Assembly: GCA_947492925.1 (NCBI GenBank)
Contig: CANLOQ010000003.1
Location: forward strand, 372,001 to 436,000
Reading direction: 5' to 3'
Source: an uncultured Sulfitobacter sp.
GTDB taxonomy: Bacteria > Pseudomonadota > Alphaproteobacteria > Rhodobacterales > Rhodobacteraceae
Length of the DNA: 64,000 nt
Part shown: one piece after another, positions 37,673 to 48,586 of the stretch
How the letters are laid out: the number at the start of each line of letters is the position of its first letter
How positions within the stretch are numbered: position 1 is the stretch's first letter
The notes under the pieces: generated by a model
Database searches by the model: none
What the model was told of the DNA's origin: nothing
The model's input: the letters and a program-made list of their open reading frames with translations, nothing else
Translations under genes and position numbers: made by a program

Positions 37673-39085
37673 ATGGATTGGGAAGACTTCCGCCAGCGTG
37701 GCAAAGACGCCGCTGATTGGGCCGCCGATTACCACGCCTCTCTGCGCGACCGGCCCGTACGGGCACAAACGCGCCCCGGCGATATCCTTGCGCAACTGCC
37801 CGCCAGCGCACCCGAGACTGCGGAACCCGTTGGCGATATTCTAAGCGATCTTGAACACAAGATCATGCCCGGAATGACCCACTGGCAGCATCCCCGCTTT
37901 TTCGCCTATTTCCCCGCCAATGCGGCACCAGTTTCTGTGCTGGCCGAAAGCTATGTCAGCGCCATCGCGGCCCAGTGCATGCTCTGGCAGACCTCACCGG
38001 CAGCAACCGAGCTTGAGACGCGAACCTGCGACTGGATGCGTCAGGCACTTGGCCTGCCCGAAGGGTTTGCCGGGGTCATTCAGGACAGCGCAAGTTCCGC
38101 CACCCTTGCAGCGGTGCTGACCATGCGCGAACGGGCGCTGGACTGGGCAGGCAACCGCGATGGCCTGAGCGATCATCCCCGTCTGCGTGTCTACGCCAGC
38201 GCCGAAGTGCATACCTCGATTGACCGGGCGATCTGGATATCCGGGATCGGTGAGGCAAACCTTGTGCGCATCCCCACAACCGGCCCGTCGCGGGCAATGG
38301 ACGCAAGCGCATTGCAGGCGGCGATCACCAGGGACCGCGCCGCAGGATACCTGCCAGCGGGGATCATCGCCTGCATCGGTGGCACCGGCGTTGGCGGGAC
38401 CGATGATATGACATCATTAATGGACGTGGCAGAGGCCGAAGGGCTTTACACCCATGTTGATGCCGCCTGGGCCGGGGTCGCCATGATCTGCCCCGAATAC
38501 CAACACATCTGGCATGGTGTGGAACGGGCCGACAGTATCGTGCTGAACCCGCATAAATGGCTGGGCGCACAGTTTGACTGTACCACGCATTTCCTGCGTG
38601 ACCCTTCCACACTGGTGAAAACCCTCGCGATTCAGCCGGAATACCTCAAGACTCATGGTACAACCGGGATCATCAATTACTCTGAATGGTCTGTCCCGCT
38701 GGGCCGACGCTTTCGCGCGCTCAAGCTGTGGTTCCTGTTGCGTGCCCACGGGCTGGAGGGTCTGCGCAGCATGATCCGCAATCATGTGACGTGGGCCGAA
38801 AAACTGGCCACACGTTTAGCGAATACGCCGGATTTCGAGGTGGTGACAAAACCGATGCTGTCACTTTTCTCGTTCCGCTATGCACCCAAGGGCGTTGAAG
38901 ATTTGGACGATCTGACGTTGCGGCTGGTAAATGCGATCAACAATGACGGGCGTATCTACATCACGCAGACCCGCGTAGACGGGACGCTGGTGATCCGGTT
39001 TCAGGCCGGGGCATTTACATGCGAGGAAAAGGACATCGACACGGCTTTCGATGTGATTACCGAAATCGCGCCAACGCTGGTGTGA
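37673..39085 (+). CDS. PLP-dependent aromatic-L-amino-acid decarboxylase family protein
   Basis: A 470-residue group II decarboxylase. The PLP lysine is Lys295 in LNPHKWLGAQFD; Asp263 in HVDAAWAG binds the pyridine nitrogen; PGMTHWQHPRFFAYFPAN is the substrate-side N-terminal motif of aromatic amino acid decarboxylases. It would convert Trp, Phe, Tyr or DOPA into the amine plus CO2; which one is open. ATG 37673 has an AAGGA site at good spacing, whereas an ATG three codons earlier overlaps that site. It stands 53 bases after the galactoside operon and may be read through from it. Confidence 0.9.
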   Translation: MDWEDFRQRGKDAADWAADYHASLRDRPVRAQTRPGDILAQLPASAPETAEPVGDILSDLEHKIMPGMTHWQHPRFFAYFPANAAPVSVLAESYVSAIAAQCMLWQTSPAATELETRTCDWMRQALGLPEGFAGVIQDSASSATLAAVLTMRERALDWAGNRDGLSDHPRLRVYASAEVHTSIDRAIWISGIGEANLVRIPTTGPSRAMDASALQAAITRDRAAGYLPAGIIACIGGTGVGGTDDMTSLMDVAEAEGLYTHVDAAWAGVAMICPEYQHIWHGVERADSIVLNPHKWLGAQFDCTTHFLRDPSTLVKTLAIQPEYLKTHGTTGIINYSEWSVPLGRRFRALKLWFLLRAHGLEGLRSMIRNHVTWAEKLATRLANTPDFEVVTKPMLSLFSFRYAPKGVEDLDDLTLRLVNAINNDGRIYITQTRVDGTLVIRFQAGAFTCEEKDIDTAFDVITEIAPTLV

Positions 39086-39109
39086 CGCTTCGGCGGATCG
39101 CTTTGCCGC

Positions 39110-39985
39110 TCAGGGGGCGATCATTGTCACCCCGGGCAGGCGCTGCACCGCCAGCATGTCTTCGTCGTAAAGGTCTGTGAGTTCATCAACCAGTGGCTCT
39201 GTCCAGCCGGGCATGTCCAGCTCCTCCTCGATTTCCTCGTCCAGCGCGAATTTATCAAGGAAGGCCGCAATCACGCGGCGCTTGTGGATTTCGGTGATGT
39301 CCTGATTGGCGTGCATGTAGGCGCGCAACCGTTCCATCCCCTCCTTGCTCATGATCGAGGTCAGCAGATCAAAGCCGCCGGTGATTTTCTCGTGGTGTTC
39401 TATCCCACCCATCTCGCGGATGATCTGGGACCAGATAACCGGCGTGTCCTCGTTGCACCAAACGGTGATCGGAATGCCGGGCGCTGCCGCGCGAATGCCT
39501 GCAATTAGGTCTGACCAGCGAATGTCTTGCGGTTGCGCACCGTTCCAAAAACCTTCGTCCGACTTGTCGATGGATTTGTCATACAGGATCGGGATCAGCG
39601 TCGCGGGATTGCGCATGCCAAGAAATATCTCAATGTCGTCATCGGGGAAAAGCTGCGCCATATGCGCCATACGCCGGGCGGCCGCCGGGTAGAGCACGCC
39701 GCGCTGGATGGCAGTACCAGCGGTGCGAAAGAAATTGGCGTCCGACAGGATCAGCCGGTCCGCCGGCGAGCCGTCCAGCATCACATCCAGCAACACTTCG
39801 CGCGCCTCTGGCGAAGCGGGGGCCTTGCCCATCGCATTCAGCGTGTCGCGCATCAGCCCGCGGTAACTGTTCGGGCCCGGCACGATCACCCCGCGCTGCG
39901 CAAACGCGTCCTTGTTGCGCAGCACCGATTTGATCAGACGCTCCTGCTCGGTGTAGTGCGCTCCGGTGTGCAAAACCAACTGCAT
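39110..39985 (-). CDS. conserved unknown protein, possibly sulfotransferase-like
   Basis: A 291-residue soluble protein. The start (LVLHTGAHYTEQERLIKSVL, then RNKDAFAQRGVIVPG) recalls the PAPS-loop region of sulfotransferase-fold proteins, in which LHIGTHKTGTT is usual, but the Lys/Thr loop is not conserved, so activity is doubtful. EIFLGMRNPATLIPILYD would correspond to the second core strand. The C-terminus is acidic (LDEEIEEELDMPGWTEPLVDEL). Convergent with the decarboxylase gene, monocistronic. Function unknown. Confidence 0.6.
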   Translation of the reverse strand: MQLVLHTGAHYTEQERLIKSVLRNKDAFAQRGVIVPGPNSYRGLMRDTLNAMGKAPASPEAREVLLDVMLDGSPADRLILSDANFFRTAGTAIQRGVLYPAAARRMAHMAQLFPDDDIEIFLGMRNPATLIPILYDKSIDKSDEGFWNGAQPQDIRWSDLIAGIRAAAPGIPITVWCNEDTPVIWSQIIREMGGIEHHEKITGGFDLLTSIMSKEGMERLRAYMHANQDITEIHKRRVIAAFLDKFALDEEIEEELDMPGWTEPLVDELTDLYDEDMLAVQRLPGVTMIAP

Positions 39986-40209
39986 GCGATCAAACTTTGC
40001 TCTTTTTCCCTGGTGGGTCTTGATACAGGCTCGTTTTGCTTGAGTAAAACGTCAATATCAAGGCGATCAGCGGGCAAAGCATGATTACAAAAAAATCATG
40101 GTTTTTGGCGTGCAAGGTGTCTTGCATCCCGAAACGGCATCTACTAAAGAACCGGCACGTCAGCGCGGTGACGCACCGCAGGTGACAAGGTCGTCCGGTT
40201 CGGGCACCT

Positions 40210-40285
40210 GCCCCTATAGCTCAGCTGGTAGAGCAACTGATTTGTAATCAGTAGGTCCGCGGTTCGAGTCCGTGTGGGGGCACCA
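40210..40285 (+). tRNA. tRNA-Thr (anticodon UGU)
   Basis: A 76-base cloverleaf with encoded CCA. Acceptor stem GCCCCTA/TGGGGGC, D arm GCTC-AGCTGGTA-GAGC, anticodon stem ACTGA/TCAGT around loop TTTGTAA (anticodon TGT, reads ACA), T arm CGCGG-TTCGAGT-CCGTG. All stems pair, with G-U pairs in the acceptor and T stems. A short T-rich run follows. Confidence 0.97.
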
Positions 40286-40584
40286 TTTTCCTCTATGAAA
40301 TCACCCACAAATATCCAACTTTCCCTGTGTTGCATCGTTTTGAGTGAGATCGACAATCCAGCGCGTTTGTGCCCTTGCGACTGCACAAATCCACTTTTGG
40401 GAATATTCCTCGAAATACGATGAAATCTTCTGAACGAGCGTACGCGGCCTCACCCGGCATCAACCTCTGTCTTGCGGCTTTCCACAGAAACCGGCTCATG
40501 CTAGCCCTTAAAGGGTGGAAAGCTGCGGTCCTCTGCGTTGCCTGAAGGGTGTTTGCAGTCATTGTCGAATGAAAGCTAAGCGCA
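40286..40584 (+). other. 299-base non-coding gap between tRNA-Thr and the nine-GAF kinase gene
   Basis: No credible gene, terminator or known RNA is seen here. A T-rich stretch directly after the tRNA may end its transcript, and the promoter of the kinase operon must lie in the right part. Short open frames cross the gap on both strands but lack ribosome-binding sites. Confidence 0.5.
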
Positions 40585-43500
40585 TTGAGCAAATCAAAGG
40601 CGACCTTACCAGAAAAAAGCTCATCAAGGTCCCTGCAAAGCGGGGCGGCAGCGGATGGGATGGTCGCACAGCTGGCCGCTGTGTCCGAGGTTATGCAGGT
40701 CCTCGCCCGGTCGCGGGACAACGACGCTCCCGTTTTCCAAACGATTTTGTCCAAGGCCGTTGCCCTGTGCAACGCGCAGATGGCGGGCCTAATCCTCGCC
40801 ACCGCGCAGGACGACCCCCAGACGCTTGCCGCGCATATTGGCATGGGTCCGAAAGCAGTTGAGCTTTTTGAGACAGGCGGGATGAAGATGGATCCGGACC
40901 TGTCGTATACGGCGCGGTCCATCGTTGAAGCGCGGCTGATCGCGCTCGAAGACATGGGAGAAAGCGAGTTATATTCCGCAGGCAGCCCGGTTGTGCGGTC
41001 AATGGTGGATGACAGTGGCTTGCGCAGCGTTCTTTTTGTCCCATTGGTCGGGCAGCACGGGGCCATCGGCGCAATCATACTTTCGCGAGACAGGCGCGCG
41101 CCCTTCTCGGGCGATGAAATCGCACTGGTGGAAACCTTCGCCGCGCAAGCGGTCATCGCCATCGAGAATGTGCAGCAATTCCGCGAGGTCCAGCAACGGC
41201 TTGAGCGGGAGGCTGCAACATCGGAAATCCTGTCAGTCATCAGCCGCAGTCGTGAGGACGAAACGCCGGTCTTTAAAAAGATCGTGGAACTTGGGCATCG
41301 TTTGCTGGGCGCGTCGTTCTCGGCCCTCATACTCGGGCGTGAAGGGGATGCGTTTCAGCGCATGGCCGCCAGCGAAAATGTGCCAGATTACATCACCTCA
41401 ATGTTCCATGAAAAACGGTTCCCGATGGATCCAGAACAGTCGATCACGCCGAAAGCGATCATCGGCAAGCAAGTCATCCACATCCACGACATGGCCGAGA
41501 CCGAGGAGTACAAACGGCGCGATCCGCGGTTTGTCCCCATGGTCGAAGATGCCGGGATGCGCACCAATCTGTTCATACCGTTGATCCATAATGGCGAAGG
41601 GATCGGCTGTCTTCTTCACCCGCGCGACGTTGTCAAACCCTACACAGATGACGAAATCGCGCTGATCCAGACATTTGCCGATCAGGCGGTGATCGCCATC
41701 GAAAACGCCCGCCAGTTCCGCGAGGTTCAGGAGCGGTTGGAGCGGGAGGCCGCGACATCGGAAATCCTGTCGGTCATCAGCCAAAGCCGCGACGATGCGG
41801 CGGCGGTCTTTCAGACCGTTCTGGAACAGGCCACGACGGTGTGCGGCGCGGATCAGGCGGCCCTGGCTCTGCGCATTCCGTCAACAGAAAACTACCGATT
41901 GGCTGCAAATTGGGGCCATGCCAACGAGGTCTCCAAACCGGGCGATGAGTGGCCCCTTGACACGCCATCACAGTCGGCGGCTAAGGCAATTAGAACCGGC
42001 AAGATCGTTGAGATGCCGGACATGGCCGATACTGATGCCTACCGGAACGGTGACCCAACAACCTTGTCGATGGTAGACGGGGAAGGTATTCGATCCCGCG
42101 TCGCGGTGCCTTTGATCCGTGACGGCGAGGCCATCGGCGCCATTGCACTGAGCCGCCGCGAGGTGCGCCCGTTTTCTCAAACGGATATCGCGCTGATCGA
42201 AAATTTCGCCAAACATGCTGTGATCGCAATCGACAACACCCGGCAGTTTACCGAGACCAACGATGCGCTGGCCCGTCAGACCGCCACGGCGAAGATCCTA
42301 AGTGTCATCAACAAGAACCCGGGCAATGCGCAGCCTGTGTTCGACAGCATCGCGGCATCTTCCAAGGAACTCTGTAGCGCAAGCTTTTGCAATATTTGGC
42401 GTATCGAAGGCGGGATGCAACATCACTGCGCCCTTGCCGGGTTTGAGCAAGCCGACATAAAAAGCTACCTCAAACAGTTCCCCCGGCCTGTCGATACCGA
42501 TACCTTGTCTGGTCAAGTCATCAAGGCGGGCGCGACGCAGCGCATCGGTGACGGTCAAGATCCCAGCTACCGTGATCACCAACTGGCCAGAGAACAGGCG
42601 TTCCGCGAGATCATAGGTTTTCCTATTTTTGTCGGCGGGGCAATTTGGGGCACGATCATTCTTGCGTGGCCTGAAGGGCACACGCGGACGCAGGCCCATA
42701 TCGATCTGATAGAGACCTTCGCCGAACAGGCGGCCATCGCCATCGAGAACGCACGGCTTTTCACCGAAACGCAGCAGCGCACGGCTGAGGTTGAAGAGGC
42801 GTTGGTGCGTGAACAGGCCAGCGCGGAAATCCTGCAGGTGATTAACGAGTCGACCTCGGATTTGCAGCCGGTGTTTGACCTGATCGTCCAAAAATCAGCC
42901 CAGCTGTGCGGCGCGCGATTTTGCGTGCTGGACCGGTTTGATGGGCAGGCCTATCACTTTTGCGCGCAAGATGGGTTTCCGCCGAAACTGGCTGATGACC
43001 TGATGGCGGACTACCCCGTGACAGAGGCTGAAGGTCATATTGCGGCCAAAGTGGTGGAAAGCGGGTCGGTTGTCCAAATAGAGGACGCGCAAGACGGGAC
43101 GGAGTATTATGCGCCACAACTTGCCGCCGCTGTCGGTTGGCGGCGGATGCTGGGTGTCCCGATCCGCGACGGAGGCCGGATCTGGGGGGTGGTCAGTTTG
43201 GCTTGGCCAGGCACAGCAGCGCCACTGCCCGCCAATGTCGAACTGGTCCAGAGCTTTGCCGCGCAGGCCGGCATCGCAATCGAAAATGCGCGTTTGATGC
43301 AGGAAACCAAGGCGCGCACGGCGGAGGTCGAGGAGGCGCTGGAACGCCAGACGGCGACTGCGGAGGTGCTTGAGGTCATTTCCAACTCGGTCGAGGATAC
43401 CAAGCCTGTCTTTTCCAAAATCCTCCACAGTTGCGAGCGGCTGACCAAGTCGACCGACCTGTCGCTGATGACACTGGACGAAAACAATCTGGTACATCTC

Positions 43501-46500
43501 GCAGCCTACCGAGGCGACGCCGCCACGCTGACCGCGCAAACCTACCAGCCGATGCCGCTTGAAGAGACAATCCTGAGCGGCGCTGTCCTGCGAAGCGAGG
43601 TCATGCACTATGCCGATGTAGCGAACGATCCTGATGCCCCCGAGGCGCTCAGGAAGATGGCCACAAAATTCGGGAAGGAAGCTGAAAAGATGTCAGCGCT
43701 TGTAGCTCCGATGGTTTGGCAGGGCAGCCCGATAGGAGGGATATTGGTCACGCGGATGCTGAACGACGAAAATTGGGCGCCATTTACCCTCAGAGATCGG
43801 GAGCTGCTGGAAACCTTCGCCGATCAAGCCGTGATCGCGATCCAGAATGCACGGCTGTTTCACGACACCCAGGTCGCTCTTGTACGTCAAACAGCGACAT
43901 CGGAGGTGCTCGAGGTCATCTCGAATTCAGTCGAAGACGCAGAACCGGCGTTTCAGGCCATCCTCGCCCGTGCGGCGGCGATTTGCGAGGCGCCGATGGT
44001 CAGCCTCAACATGCTCGCGGAGGATCGCAAAACCGCAAAGCTGGTTGCACATTGGGGCGATGATCTGAATGACCTGAAGGTCGGGCAAACGGTCTGGGAC
44101 GTGGAAAACCCAAGCGCCACGACGCTGGTTTTCCACACCAAAACGCCAAACCATGTCCATGACCTGAAGGACACCGACCGTTACCGCGCAGGCGATACAT
44201 TGCGTCGGCGGGTTGTTGATGTGGAAGGGGTGCGCACGTTTCTGGCTGTCCCACTCATCCACAACGGCGAGGTGATCGGCAGCATCGCCGCCTATAAACG
44301 CGAGGTCAGGCCGTTCTCGGATCAGGATATTGATCTGCTTGAAACCTTTGCGGATCAGGCCGTGATCGCAATCCAGAACGCCCGATTGTTTAACGAAACG
44401 CAAAAATCGCTCGCGCGCCAGACCGCCAGCGCAGACATCCTGCGGGTCATCAGCGGCGCGCAAGCGGATGCGCGTCCGGTGTTTGAGGCGATTGCGAAGA
44501 CGGGGATTGAGCTGCTGTCGTGCGACGGGGCGGCGGTCTTGATCCGCAGGGGCGATCATTTTGTCCCCGAGGGCGGGTTCATGACAGCCGGTCCCATGTC
44601 CAACCTCGATCCCCGGCCGGTGCCCATCGACGCCGCCCTCAATTACCCCTCGCAGGTATTTTTGAGCGGAGAGATGGTTCACATCCCCGACTTCGAAAGC
44701 GTCGATTTGCCGGTGCATGAACGTGAATCCGTGCCGAAGTTCCGCATGAAATCCGCAGTATTTTTGCCGATGATACGGGAAGGGGTGACCTTGGGTGTGC
44801 TTGTTTTTGCCCGCTCTTCGCAGCCGCGGGCTTTTACCGCCGAAGAAATTGAACTGGCCGAAAGCTTCTGTGATCAGGCGCTTATTGCCATCGAAAACAC
44901 ACGGCTGTTCAATGAAACACAAGCCACGCTCGCACGGCAAACCGCCAGCGCCGATATCCTGCGCGTCATCAGTGAATCGCCCAGCGACAGCACTCCGGTG
45001 TTCGAACGCATCGTGACCTCCGCCATCGACCTTGTTGCCTGCGATCTGGCCATCGCAACCCTGACGAACGCCGAGGAATGGTGGCAGGTCGCCGTTGCGC
45101 AGCCGGACGGGTTGCAGCAGGACATCGGCCAGACCCGCCATCCGCTGAACCCGGAGGACAACATCCATTCCGAGGTGCTCATGTCCGGCAAGACACGGCA
45201 CATTCCTGACCTGTCCGATCCGGGCCTGCCGCGACTGGCACGCAAGTTGCACAGGAAAATGGGGACAAAAGCCTATCTGGGCGTGCCGATGATGCGCGGT
45301 GGCATCAGCCTTGGGGCGCTGGTTTTCATCCGCATGTCCAACACGCCATTCTCTGATGAAGACATCGCATTGGCCGAGAGTTTTGCCGACCAGGCGGTGA
45401 TCGCCATCGAAAACGTGCGCTTGTTCCGCGAGGCGCAGGACGCCCGCGAGGAAGCTGAAAAGGCAAACGAGGCCAAAAGCGCCTTCCTTGCCACCATGTC
45501 CCACGAAATCCGCACGCCGATGAACGCGGTCATCGGGATGAGCGGGCTCATCATGGATACCGATTTGAACGAGGAACAGGCCGACTATGCCCGCACGATC
45601 CGCGACAGTGGCGATGCGCTTTTGGAGATCATCAACGAAATCCTCGACTTCTCCAAGATCGAAGCCGGGCAAATGGACATTGAGGACCATCCCTTTGATC
45701 TGCGCAATTGCATCGAATCCGCACTCGATCTGATCAGCGGGCGGGCTGCCGAAAAGCAGCTGGAGCTTGCCTATATCTACGACGACACCGTGCCCGTCGG
45801 GATCAGCGCGGACCTGACGCGCCTGCGGCAAATCCTGCTCAACCTGTTATCGAATGCAGTGAAGTTTACGGATGCGGGCGAAGTGGTCCTGTCGGTAAAT
45901 GCTGCCCGCACGGACAGCGGCAAGACAACGCTTGAATTCAGCGTGCGCGACACAGGCATCGGGTTGACCGAAAAGGGCATGAGCCGGCTGTTTCAATCCT
46001 TCAGTCAGGCCGACAGCTCCACCACCCGGAAATACGGCGGCACCGGGCTGGGCCTTGCCATTTCCAAGCGGTTGGCCGAGCTGATGGGTGGCACCATGTG
46101 GGCGACAAGCGACGGTGCGGGCAAGGGATCGACCTTTCACTTCACCATCGAGGCAAAGCCTGCGGCGCTGCCCGATACCGAAAGCCGCAGCCTTGTTGGC
46201 GAACAGGTCGAGTTGCAGGGCAAACGTCTGTTGGTGGTCGATGACAATGCGACAAACCTGAAGATCCTCACCTTGCAGACACAGAAATGGGGGACGCAGA
46301 CGACGGCGTTTTCGACGCCGATCCGGGCGCTTGAGGCGATTGATGCAGGCCAGGAATTTGATCTGGCGATCCTTGACATGCACATGCCCGAGATGGACGG
46401 GATTCAGTTGGCCCGCGAGATAAAGGCGCGCAAACCGGACCTGCCGAAAATTCTCTTCAGCTCGCTCGGCCTGCGCGAAACGGACGCGGACAAGGCGCTT

Positions 46501-47025
46501 TTCGCCGCCTCATTGGCCAAGCCACTGCGTCAGTCCCAGCTGTTCGACACATTGGTCACTCTGTTCGCCCCGGCTGCTGCACCCAAAACCAAACGCAAGG
46601 CAGCGGAGAAGCCAAAATCAGACCCGGATATGGCCAAACGTCATCCCCTGCGCATTCTGCTGGCCGAGGACAACCTCGTGAACCAGAAACTTGCGACGCG
46701 GCTGCTTGAACAGATGGGCTATCGCATTGATCTGGCCAGCAACGGCATTGAGGCCTGTGAAAGTGTCGCGCGCCAGACCTATGACGTTGTTTTGATGGAC
46801 GTACAGATGCCAGAGATGGACGGGCTTGAGGCATCGCGCCGGATCAACCGCGAATTTTCCGAAACGCGCCCGCGCATCATCGCCATGACCGCCAACGCGA
46901 TGCAGGGTGACCGCGAGATGTGTCTGGCTGCTGGCATGGACGATTATATCGCCAAGCCGATCCGGGTCGATCGCCTGATTGAAGCCCTATTGAACGTCCC
47001 GACAACGCGCAAGGATCAGACATGA
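40585..47025 (+). CDS. giant hybrid sensor histidine kinase with nine tandem GAF domains
   Basis: A 2146-residue soluble protein without membrane segments. Nine GAF domains follow one another, about residues 28-195, 219-375, 397-548, 572-720, 752-900, 932-1090, 1112-1264, 1286-1438 and 1460-1610. Each closes with a helix like [15 protein letters not shown] and a linker like [15 protein letters not shown]. Then come HisKA with His1640 (SHEIRTPMN), the ATPase domain (N box [10 protein letters not shown] box [10 protein letters not shown]) and two receivers with Asp1931 ([11 protein letters not shown]) and Asp2072 ([11 protein letters not shown]). It presumably integrates several cytoplasmic signals and passes phosphate to the HPt protein encoded next. 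The start is uncertain: TTG 40585 opens a basic Ser/Lys-rich leader; ATG 40660 is the first ATG. The stop overlaps the HPt start by four bases. Confidence 0.93.
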   Translation: MSKSKATLPEKSSSRSLQSGAAADGMVAQLAAVSEVMQVLARSRDNDAPVFQTILSKAVALCNAQMAGLILATAQDDPQTLAAHIGMGPKAVELFETGGMKMDPDLSYTARSIVEARLIALEDMGESELYSAGSPVVRSMVDDSGLRSVLFVPLVGQHGAIGAIILSRDRRAPFSGDEIALVETFAAQAVIAIENVQQFREVQQRLEREAATSEILSVISRSREDETPVFKKIVELGHRLLGASFSALILGREGDAFQRMAASENVPDYITSMFHEKRFPMDPEQSITPKAIIGKQVIHIHDMAETEEYKRRDPRFVPMVEDAGMRTNLFIPLIHNGEGIGCLLHPRDVVKPYTDDEIALIQTFADQAVIAIENARQFREVQERLEREAATSEILSVISQSRDDAAAVFQTVLEQATTVCGADQAALALRIPSTENYRLAANWGHANEVSKPGDEWPLDTPSQSAAKAIRTGKIVEMPDMADTDAYRNGDPTTLSMVDGEGIRSRVAVPLIRDGEAIGAIALSRREVRPFSQTDIALIENFAKHAVIAIDNTRQFTETNDALARQTATAKILSVINKNPGNAQPVFDSIAASSKELCSASFCNIWRIEGGMQHHCALAGFEQADIKSYLKQFPRPVDTDTLSGQVIKAGATQRIGDGQDPSYRDHQLAREQAFREIIGFPIFVGGAIWGTIILAWPEGHTRTQAHIDLIETFAEQAAIAIENARLFTETQQRTAEVEEALVREQASAEILQVINESTSDLQPVFDLIVQKSAQLCGARFCVLDRFDGQAYHFCAQDGFPPKLADDLMADYPVTEAEGHIAAKVVESGSVVQIEDAQDGTEYYAPQLAAAVGWRRMLGVPIRDGGRIWGVVSLAWPGTAAPLPANVELVQSFAAQAGIAIENARLMQETKARTAEVEEALERQTATAEVLEVISNSVEDTKPVFSKILHSCERLTKSTDLSLMTLDENNLVHLAAYRGDAATLTAQTYQPMPLEETILSGAVLRSEVMHYADVANDPDAPEALRKMATKFGKEAEKMSALVAPMVWQGSPIGGILVTRMLNDENWAPFTLRDRELLETFADQAVIAIQNARLFHDTQVALVRQTATSEVLEVISNSVEDAEPAFQAILARAAAICEAPMVSLNMLAEDRKTAKLVAHWGDDLNDLKVGQTVWDVENPSATTLVFHTKTPNHVHDLKDTDRYRAGDTLRRRVVDVEGVRTFLAVPLIHNGEVIGSIAAYKREVRPFSDQDIDLLETFADQAVIAIQNARLFNETQKSLARQTASADILRVISGAQADARPVFEAIAKTGIELLSCDGAAVLIRRGDHFVPEGGFMTAGPMSNLDPRPVPIDAALNYPSQVFLSGEMVHIPDFESVDLPVHERESVPKFRMKSAVFLPMIREGVTLGVLVFARSSQPRAFTAEEIELAESFCDQALIAIENTRLFNETQATLARQTASADILRVISESPSDSTPVFERIVTSAIDLVACDLAIATLTNAEEWWQVAVAQPDGLQQDIGQTRHPLNPEDNIHSEVLMSGKTRHIPDLSDPGLPRLARKLHRKMGTKAYLGVPMMRGGISLGALVFIRMSNTPFSDEDIALAESFADQAVIAIENVRLFREAQDAREEAEKANEAKSAFLATMSHEIRTPMNAVIGMSGLIMDTDLNEEQADYARTIRDSGDALLEIINEILDFSKIEAGQMDIEDHPFDLRNCIESALDLISGRAAEKQLELAYIYDDTVPVGISADLTRLRQILLNLLSNAVKFTDAGEVVLSVNAARTDSGKTTLEFSVRDTGIGLTEKGMSRLFQSFSQADSSTTRKYGGTGLGLAISKRLAELMGGTMWATSDGAGKGSTFHFTIEAKPAALPDTESRSLVGEQVELQGKRLLVVDDNATNLKILTLQTQKWGTQTTAFSTPIRALEAIDAGQEFDLAILDMHMPEMDGIQLAREIKARKPDLPKILFSSLGLRETDADKALFAASLAKPLRQSQLFDTLVTLFAPAAAPKTKRKAAEKPKSDPDMAKRHPLRILLAEDNLVNQKLATRLLEQMGYRIDLASNGIEACESVARQTYDVVLMDVQMPEMDGLEASRRINREFSETRPRIIAMTANAMQGDREMCLAAGMDDYIAKPIRVDRLIEALLNVPTTRKDQT

Positions 47026-47357
47026 CGCAGGACATCGTAAACACTGACACCTACGCCGAACTCTGCGAGGCGATGGGCGCGGATTTTGCCGCAGAGCTTC
47101 TTGACACCTTCATGGACGAAGCGCCGACGATGATAGCAACTCTCAAAACGGCTGTAGCGGAGCAGGATGCCGAAGGTTATCGCCGCGCTGCGCATTCGAT
47201 CAAATCGAATGCGGAGATTTTTGGCGCAACGGCGTTGGCTGATCTGTCGCGGAGGATGGAGCTGACCAGCCTGTCCGACGCGCCACTGCCGGTCGAAGAG
47301 CTTGAAACCACGTGGTCGGATACGCAAACAGCGCTCAGGGCATTACGCGATGAATGA
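47022..47357 (+). CDS. HPt phosphotransfer protein
   Basis: A 111-residue stand-alone histidine phosphotransfer domain. His58 in [14 protein letters not shown] is the phospho-acceptor of a four-helix bundle. It should shuttle phosphate between the receivers of the nine-GAF kinase and the receiver-cyclase. It overlaps the kinase gene by four bases and the cyclase gene by eight, so the three are made together. Confidence 0.93.
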   Translation: MTQDIVNTDTYAELCEAMGADFAAELLDTFMDEAPTMIATLKTAVAEQDAEGYRRAAHSIKSNAEIFGATALADLSRRMELTSLSDAPLPVEELETTWSDTQTALRALRDE

Positions 47358-48378
47358 TGCACCCGGTCATGTACTGATTGTCGATGACAACAAGGTGAAC
47401 CGCCTTCTGCTGACGCGCAACGTCGAGATGCTGGGCCATCGCGTGTCTGTCGCCGAAAACGGACGGATTGCGATGGAGATGCTGACGTCTGATCGTTTCG
47501 ACATCATGCTTCTGGATATCGAAATGCCGGAAATGGACGGCTTTGAAGTGCTCGAAGCGATCAAGGGTATGCCCGCCCTGCGCCATTTGCCCGTCATCGT
47601 GACATCGTCTGTCGAAGGGCTCGACAATGTCGTGCGGTGTATCGAATTGGGGGCCGAAGACTACATTCCAAAACCTGTGAACAAGGTGCTGCTCAAGGCA
47701 CGGGTCAGCGCCAGCCTTGAACGCAAGCGCCTGCAGGACGAACAAAAGGAACTGCTGAATCGATTCGCCACGCAGGAAGTTGCGGATCAGCTCACCGAAA
47801 GCGGGTTTGCAATTGGAGGGGAGCGCCGCGTTGCGACGGTTTTGTTCTGCGATATCCGGGATTTCACAGCCATTTCCGAGACCATGACACCAGAAGCCAC
47901 CATTGATCTGATCAACACCTTTTACACCTTGATGTTCGACGCGGTGTCCAGTCAGGGGGGCATTGTCAGCTTGATGGTAGGTGACGGGCTCATGGCGCTC
48001 TTTGGTGCGCCAAACACACTGGAGAATTCGGCACAATGCGCGGTGTCTGCCGCAAAAGATATGCTCGCGATGACCACCGGCTTGAATGAAGAACGCGCAG
48101 CGGACAAGGACCCGCCTTTGCGGATCGGTTTCGGGATCGCCACAGGTGAAGTGGTCGCCGGGTATACGGGCACGCAGCACCGCGCGACCTATACCTGCAT
48201 CGGTAAAACGGTAAACCTTGCGGCACGGCTCGAAGCCTACACAAAGGTTGCCGGCTGCGAGGTCCTGTTTGACCAGACAACACGAGCCGGCCTGCTGGAC
48301 GCCTCCAAAACCCGCGAGATCACTGACGTCCGCCTGAAGGGTTTCGCGGACACGGTAAGCGCTTTTACTTTCAATTGA
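47350..48378 (+). CDS. response regulator with class III nucleotide cyclase output
   Basis: A 342-residue protein. Residues 1-120 are a receiver (VLIVDDNKVN; phospho-acceptor Asp56 in MLLDIEMPEMDG; Lys of YIPKPVNK), followed by a coiled linker (about 121-150) and a class III cyclase domain with both metal aspartates, Asp168 (TVLFCDIRDFTAIS) and Asp212 (MVGDGLMALFG), and YTCIGKTVNLAARLE. The lysine that usually selects adenine (four residues before Asp212) is Leu208, so the substrate, or activity, is uncertain. It is the output of the upstream kinase and HPt: phosphorylation likely controls cyclic nucleotide synthesis. ATG 47350 chosen; earlier in-frame start lies within the HPt gene. Confidence 0.9.
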   Translation: MNDAPGHVLIVDDNKVNRLLLTRNVEMLGHRVSVAENGRIAMEMLTSDRFDIMLLDIEMPEMDGFEVLEAIKGMPALRHLPVIVTSSVEGLDNVVRCIELGAEDYIPKPVNKVLLKARVSASLERKRLQDEQKELLNRFATQEVADQLTESGFAIGGERRVATVLFCDIRDFTAISETMTPEATIDLINTFYTLMFDAVSSQGGIVSLMVGDGLMALFGAPNTLENSAQCAVSAAKDMLAMTTGLNEERAADKDPPLRIGFGIATGEVVAGYTGTQHRATYTCIGKTVNLAARLEAYTKVAGCEVLFDQTTRAGLLDASKTREITDVRLKGFADTVSAFTFN

Positions 48379-48586
48379 TTGAATTTTCCGGAGGCCATTG
48401 AAACCTCAGTTACTGTCTTATTTTGAAGCATGTTCCAAATCAGCTTATCTCGCTGGCATCGTCTTGCCATACCGCGCCTGTTAGACTGAACTCTGGCAAC
48501 AGTTGCGACACGCGTTGAAGACGCAACCACGATCTTTCCTTTGGGACGCGAGACTACCGCGCCTGCCATCCCGCCGCTTTCGGGGA

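Noticed and set aside
37673-39085. aromatic amino acid decarboxylase as part of the tryptophan pathway
   Set aside because: It is 13 kb from kynA beyond another operon and on the other strand; no evidence ties it to anthranilate degradation.
40080-40106. hairpin CATGATT/AATCATG followed by GTTTTT
   Set aside because: It resembles a terminator on the plus strand, but no plus-strand gene ends nearby; the AT stem is weak and may be chance.
40293-41330. 345-codon minus-strand frame between tRNA-Thr and the kinase gene
   Set aside because: Three-quarters is antisense to the kinase gene and the remainder covers non-coding DNA; composition is Ser/Arg-rich shadow coding without family motifs.
43927-45831. 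634-codon open frame on the minus strand
   Set aside because: It lies wholly antisense to the nine-GAF kinase, has no recognisable domain and no ribosome-binding site; long antisense frames are expected in GC-rich genes.
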